Source: Flavobacteriales bacterium
GTDB taxonomy: Bacteria; Bacteroidota; Bacteroidia; Flavobacteriales_F; PHOS-HE28
Direction of reading: 5' to 3'
Length of the DNA stretch: 64,000 bases
Assembly: GCA_019638115.1 (NCBI GenBank)
Contig: JAHBUK010000002.1
Location: forward strand, 255,867-319,866
The notes under the pieces are model-generated. The model worked only from the letters and a program-made list of their open reading frames with translations, was not told the DNA's origin and ran no database searches. A program made the position numbers and the translations under genes. The first letter of the stretch is position 1. Each line of letters begins with the position of its first letter. This document shows positions 60,575 to 64,000 of this stretch, one piece after another.

Positions 60575-61856
60575 ATGAACCACACCTCCCCCCAAGACGC
60601 CCTCACCCTCGTCCAACCCGGCCATCGTGTCTTCGTCCACGGCAGCGCCGCTACGCCGCTTACCCTGCTCCATGCGCTCTTCGATCGGGCGAGCGAGCTC
60701 CGCGATGTGGAGGTGATCAGCATCAGCACGCTCGGCGATATCGGCCTGGACAAGCCCGGCGTACACGAAGCTTTCTTCATCAACTCGCTCTTCGTTTCGG
60801 AGAACGTGCGCAAGGTGGTGAACACCGAGCATGGCGATTACGTGCCGGTCTTCCTCAGCGAGATCCCGCGCCTCTTCGACCGTGGCATCATGCCCATCGA
60901 TGTGGCGCTGGTGCATGTGTCACCGCCGGACCGCCATGGCCTGTGCTCGCTGGGCGTGAGCGTGGACGTGGCCCGTGCCGCCGTGCGGAACGCCAAGGTG
61001 CTTATCGCTCAGGTGAACCCCAACATGCCACGGACGCATGGTGAAGGCCATGTACACATCAGCCGCTTCGATGCGCTGGTGGAAGTGAACGACGCCTTGC
61101 CCGAGGTGGACTACCGCACCCGCATCGGCGACTGCGAACGCACCATCGCGCGCCACTGTGCTGAACTGATCGAGGATGGCAGCACGCTACAGATGGGCAT
61201 CGGAGCCATCCCGGATGCCATCCTCGGCGCGCTGGAGCACCACAAGGACCTGGGCATCCACACGGAGATGTGCTCCAACGGCATCATGCCCCTGCTGGAG
61301 AAGGGCGTGATCACCAACCGCTTCAAGAAGAAGCACCCCGGCCGGGTGGTCACCAGCTTCGCGCTGGGCACCCGCCAACTCTACGACCTCTTCCACGACA
61401 ACCCGGACTTCGCCTTCCTGGATGCGCAGTACGTGAACGACGGCAAGGTGATCCGCGCCAACCCCAAGGTAGTGGCCATCAACAGCGCCATCGAGATGGA
61501 CCTGACGGGGCAGGTGTGTGCGGACAGCATCGGCACCTGGCAGTACAGCGGGGTGGGTGGGCAAATGGATTTCATGCGCGGTGCGGCATTGAGTCCGGGC
61601 GGCAAGCCGATCATTGCCATGGCAAGCACAACTGGCAAGGGGGGGAGCAAGATCGTGCCCTACCTGAAGGAAGGTGCGGGTGTGGTCACCACACGTGCCC
61701 ACATGCACTGGGTGGTCACCGAATACGGTACGGCCTACCTCTATGGCAAGAACCTGCGGCAGCGCGCCGAAGCGCTCATCGCCATCGCCCATCCGGAGCA
61801 TCGGGAGGCGCTTGCCGCAGCTGCCCACAAGCGTTTCAGCCGCCGATCAAGAGTAA
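60575..61856 (+). CDS. acetyl-CoA hydrolase/transferase (CoA-transferase), with a frame break near the end
   Basis: The visible part of about 420 residues resembles 4-hydroxybutyrate or acetate CoA-transferases: ALVHVSPPDRHGLCSLGVSVD, DGSTLQMGIGAIPDAIL with the Gly-rich CoA site, and the Glu region HTEMCSNGIMPLLEKGV are visible, and VTEYGTAYLYGKNLRQRAEA is near the normal end. The literal frame runs past AAAHKRFSRRSRV to 62293, crossing a terminator and antisense to the next gene. A TAA in the neighbouring frame (61854-61856) just before the terminator implies a one-base indel near 61840, giving an end HKRFSADQE. Coordinates are for this inferred end. Confidence 0.8.
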
Positions 61857-61889
61857 GAAGCCCCGGTGGGTCTTCCACCGGGGCTTCTT
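61855..61889. terminator. bidirectional terminator
   Basis: AAGAAGCCCCGGTGG (61855-61869) and CCACCGGGGCTTCTT (61875-61889) form a 15-bp perfect stem around GTCTT. It serves the CoA-transferase gene and the convergent META-domain gene. Confidence 0.9.
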
Positions 61890-61906
61890 CAAGCTTAAGG
61901 AAAGCG

Positions 61907-62314
61907 CTATTCGGCCGCGACCTTCAGCGTGGCCACTTCCTTTCCGCCGCCCATCAGCTTCAGCACGTCCCTGTCCAGCTTGTAGCTGTCCACCAGGCCC
62001 AGGGCTTTTTTCACGGCATCCTCGGTGGCCATGGTGCTCTCACAGTACATCTTGGTGCTGGCCAAGGAGGGGAAGCTCAGCTTGGTGCCTTCCATGGAGT
62101 ACCCACCCATCAGGCGGTTGCATCCTCCGAAGCCTTGCACTTGCTCACCGGCCAATTGCAGCCAGGGCATTTCCACGCCCTCGGGCATTTTCACGGCCTC
62201 ACCGGCCACGCTTTGGAACACCCACTTCTTGTCCGCGAGAGAAGCTGCTTGATTCACGCATTTGGTCGCGCTCAGGGTGAGCAGCAGTGTTAGTGCGATG
62301 GCGTAGTGTTTCAT
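61907..62314 (-). CDS. META domain-containing exported protein
   Basis: The 135-residue product begins MKHYAIALTLLLTLSATKCV, a signal or lipoprotein peptide (Cys19 in ATKCV). The META/HslJ-like domain shows KKWVFQSVAGEAVKMPEG, GFGGCNRLMGGYSMEGTKL with the conserved GxNR, and STKMYCES. Family members are small periplasmic or outer-membrane proteins linked with heat-shock or antibiotic stress; the role here is unknown. Confidence 0.88.
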   Translation of the reverse strand: MKHYAIALTLLLTLSATKCVNQAASLADKKWVFQSVAGEAVKMPEGVEMPWLQLAGEQVQGFGGCNRLMGGYSMEGTKLSFPSLASTKMYCESTMATEDAVKKALGLVDSYKLDRDVLKLMGGGKEVATLKVAAE

Positions 62315-62358
62315 GGCCGATCAGGATTTCCGCAGCACTGGCAAGCGTCGGGCCAAGC

Positions 62359-63480
62359 TTAGTTGTTCAGCATCACGGGCATCACCAGCATCAGCACGTC
62401 CTCGCCCACCTCGCCAGCCTCGCCGGGCAGCAGGATACCGGCGCGGTTGGGCGCGCTCATCTCCAGTATCACATGCTCGGTGTTCAGGTTGTTGAGCATG
62501 TCCATGATGAAGCGGGAGTTGAAGCCGATGGTGATCTCCTCGCCCTCGTAGCTACAGGTGAGCTTCTCGTTGGCCTCGTTGGCGAAATCCAGGTCCTCCG
62601 CGCTGATGGTGAGCTGGCTGCCGTTGATGTGCAGGCGCACCTGGTGCGTGGTCTTGTTGGCGAAGATGCTCACGCGCCGGATGGAGCTCAGAAAGGTGGC
62701 CCGGTCGATGGTGAGCTTGTTCGGGTTGGTCTTGGGGATGACGGCCTCGTAGTTGGGGTACTTGCCATCGATCAGGCGGCACACCACCACGGTGTTGTCG
62801 AAGCGGAACGCGGCGTTGTTCTCGTTGAATTCCACCGAAACATCCGCGTTGGTACCGGCGAGCGTTGCTTTCAGCAGGTTCAGCGGCTTTTTGGGCACAA
62901 TGAAGCTGGCCGTGCGGGGTGCCTGTATGTCGGTCCGCTTGTAGCGCACCAGCTTGTGCGCATCGGTGGCCACGAAGCGCACATCCTCTTCGGTGAGTTC
63001 GAAGAAGATACCGCTCATAACGGGGCGCAGATCATCGTTGCCGGTGGCGAAGATGGTCTTGTTGATGGCAGTGGCCAGAATACCGGCGGGCATGGACAGG
63101 CTGGTGGAATCCTCCAGCACGGGGCTTTTGGGGAATTCGGCACCGTTGAAGCCGGTCATCTTGTACTTGCCCTGATCGCTGTTGATCTCCACGCCATGGT
63201 GCTTGCCATCCACGCTGAAGGTGAGTGGCTGTTCGGGGAAGGCCTTCAGGGTATCGAGCAGGATACGCGCCGGAATGGCCACGCTGCCCTTGTCCTTGGC
63301 CTCCACGGCCATGGTGGCGGTAATGGTGGTCTCCAAGTCGCTTGCCGTAAGGGTAAGCTGCTTGTTGTCGATCTCGAACAGGAAGTTGTCCAGGATGGGC
63401 AGGGTGTTGCTGCTGGCGAGCACACCTTGGAGGAGTTGGAGTTGCTTGAGCAGCGCAGTGCTCGAAACGATGAATTTCAT
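62359..63480 (-). CDS. dnaN: DNA polymerase III beta subunit (sliding clamp)
   Basis: The 373-residue product forms the ring-shaped clamp that holds DNA polymerase III on DNA. MKFIVSSTALLKQLQLLQGVL, the three repeated clamp domains (starts near 1, 125 and 248) and the end VILEMSAPNRAGILLPGE... VMLVMPVMLNN, typical of Bacteroidetes with VMLVMPVML, are all visible. Length is standard. A TACCTTTG promoter-like site is 28 nt upstream (63509-63516), followed by a pyrimidine-rich array. No dnaA or recF is adjacent, so this is not an oriC-type cluster. Confidence 0.97.
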   Translation of the reverse strand: MKFIVSSTALLKQLQLLQGVLASSNTLPILDNFLFEIDNKQLTLTASDLETTITATMAVEAKDKGSVAIPARILLDTLKAFPEQPLTFSVDGKHHGVEINSDQGKYKMTGFNGAEFPKSPVLEDSTSLSMPAGILATAINKTIFATGNDDLRPVMSGIFFELTEEDVRFVATDAHKLVRYKRTDIQAPRTASFIVPKKPLNLLKATLAGTNADVSVEFNENNAAFRFDNTVVVCRLIDGKYPNYEAVIPKTNPNKLTIDRATFLSSIRRVSIFANKTTHQVRLHINGSQLTISAEDLDFANEANEKLTCSYEGEEITIGFNSRFIMDMLNNLNTEHVILEMSAPNRAGILLPGEAGEVGEDVLMLVMPVMLNN

Positions 63481-63508
63481 CGGTCAGATAAGGCGTTTAT
63501 GAGGATGG

Positions 63509-63516
63509 CAAAGGTA
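63509..63516 (-). promoter_or_regulatory. Bacteroidetes -7 promoter element for dnaN
   Basis: On the minus strand this reads TACCTTTG and ends 28 nt before the dnaN ATG at 63480. Confidence 0.5.
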
Positions 63517-63639
63517 GCCGGGTGCCAAGGCCGATAGGGGCCATGTTATCAACACCAAGGGGCGTTTTTCCACACCCTGAGCATGCCCGACCATCATTCC
63601 GCAGACATCCACGTGCATTGGGGCCTCAACAACTCACAA

Positions 63640-63800
63640 CCACCTCCTCAACCTCCTCAACCTCCTCAACCTCCTCAACCTCATCAACCCCTCCACCTCC
63701 TCAACCTCCTCAACCTCCTCAACCTCATCAACCTCATCAACCCCTCAACCCCTCAACCGCTCAACCCCTCAACCGCTCAACCCCTCAACCCCTCAACCAC
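63640..63800. repeat. pyrimidine-rich array of CTCAACC-type units
   Basis: Units CCTCAA, CTCAACCTC and CTCATCAA run in tandem for about 160 nt between the dnaN promoter and the 3' end of the right-edge gene. One strand is nearly free of G. Confidence 0.9.
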
Positions 63801-63838
63801 CCTAACACCCCCCCAACCACCCTCCCCCCCCCCAACCA

Positions 63839-64000
63839 TCATCGCCGAAAGTTGACCACCGGCTGCAGCACCCGGTCGAACATCTGCCGCTGAACGGTGA
63901 CCAGCAGCGTGTCCTGCACCAGGGCATGCATCCGCACCTTGTCGTTCTCCTGCAAGTGGGCGTCTGCCGCGGTGAGGTCTCCCTCGTAGGGCTTGTACCA
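63839..64000 (-). CDS. C-terminal part of an unidentified gene cut by the right edge
   Basis: The last 53 residues visible are WYKPYEGDLTAADAHLQE, continuing through RMHALVQDTLLVTVQRQ to QPVVNFRR and a TGA at 63839-63841. The sequence looks coding (regular charge spacing and codon use) and is open to the edge. It is soluble with a helical end and no transmembrane segment. No family could be recognised from this fragment. It is on the dnaN strand but upstream of it, separated by the minisatellite and a promoter. Confidence 0.6.
   Translation of the reverse strand, partial: WYKPYEGDLTAADAHLQENDKVRMHALVQDTLLVTVQRQMFDRVLQPVVNFRR

Noticed and set aside
63640..63800. Proline/Asn-rich coding repeat near the right edge
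   Set aside because: Frames through the array have no sensible start or end, and the array is pyrimidine-rich like the other intergenic minisatellites.

Overview
The window is a gene-dense, high-GC chromosomal segment of a member of the Bacteroidetes, most likely the Flavobacteriales/Cytophagales side. Four large secreted proteins end in type IX secretion (Por/T9SS-like) C-terminal sorting domains. Promoters match the Bacteroidetes TAnnTTTG -7 element, Shine-Dalgarno sites are not evident, and several families are typical of the phylum (TIGR02757, BatA-type von Willebrand proteins, DUF4294, the divergent flavobacterial dihydroorotase). No rRNA, tRNA, CRISPR array, transposase or integrase was seen.

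Layout: 1-5400 has a pRiA4b ORF-3-like protein cut by the left edge, a CCA-adding enzyme, a PIN-type toxin-antitoxin pair and an overlapping minus-strand set (GT9 glycosyltransferase, membrane protein, DUF1493 protein). 5400-14800 holds a T9SS adhesin-like protein, dapD, ruvX, def, a TPR lipoprotein, a dihydroorotase-like gene and a BatA protein. 14780-20312 is an expansion of DUF4412-like secreted proteins whose domains increase from one to two to three along the cluster. 20400-28300 is the accessory part: lolD-like ATPase, a four-helix-bundle (IVP) gene bracketed by CTGT repeats, sucC, then a tandem segmental duplication joining copies of the 3' ends of sucC and of a nitronate monooxygenase gene, with unrelated genes in each copy. 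28300-39900 carries accC, a CRTAC1/ASPIC protein coupled to a 1306-residue vanadium-haloperoxidase/Ig-like fusion, and a lipoprotein lipase. 39900-47200 contains a six-gene minus-strand run (Gfo/Idh oxidoreductase, lipoprotein, WcaJ-like sugar transferase, 3-hydroxyacyl-CoA dehydrogenase, beta-barrel, GNAT), then pcm and an outer-membrane protein. 47200-64000 is mainly housekeeping: nnr, threonylcarbamoyl-AMP synthase, fructose-6-phosphate aldolase, mnmA, a T9SS subtilase, aat, a rhomboid protease, a calcium-type P-ATPase, a CoA-transferase, a META-domain protein and dnaN, with a truncated gene at the right edge.

Points of interest are (i) the sucC/nitronate-monooxygenase duplication with its paired terminators and long inverted repeats, (ii) the split GRDP/TIGR04222-like pair with a Cys-Gly tail, (iii) small palindromes inserted in frame in cca and dapD, (iv) pyrimidine-rich minisatellites between genes, (v) TACYTTTG promoters lying only 7-28 nt from start codons, and (vi) three single-base frame breaks that may be mutations or assembly errors. 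No complete new defence or biosynthetic system could be demonstrated from the sequence alone.
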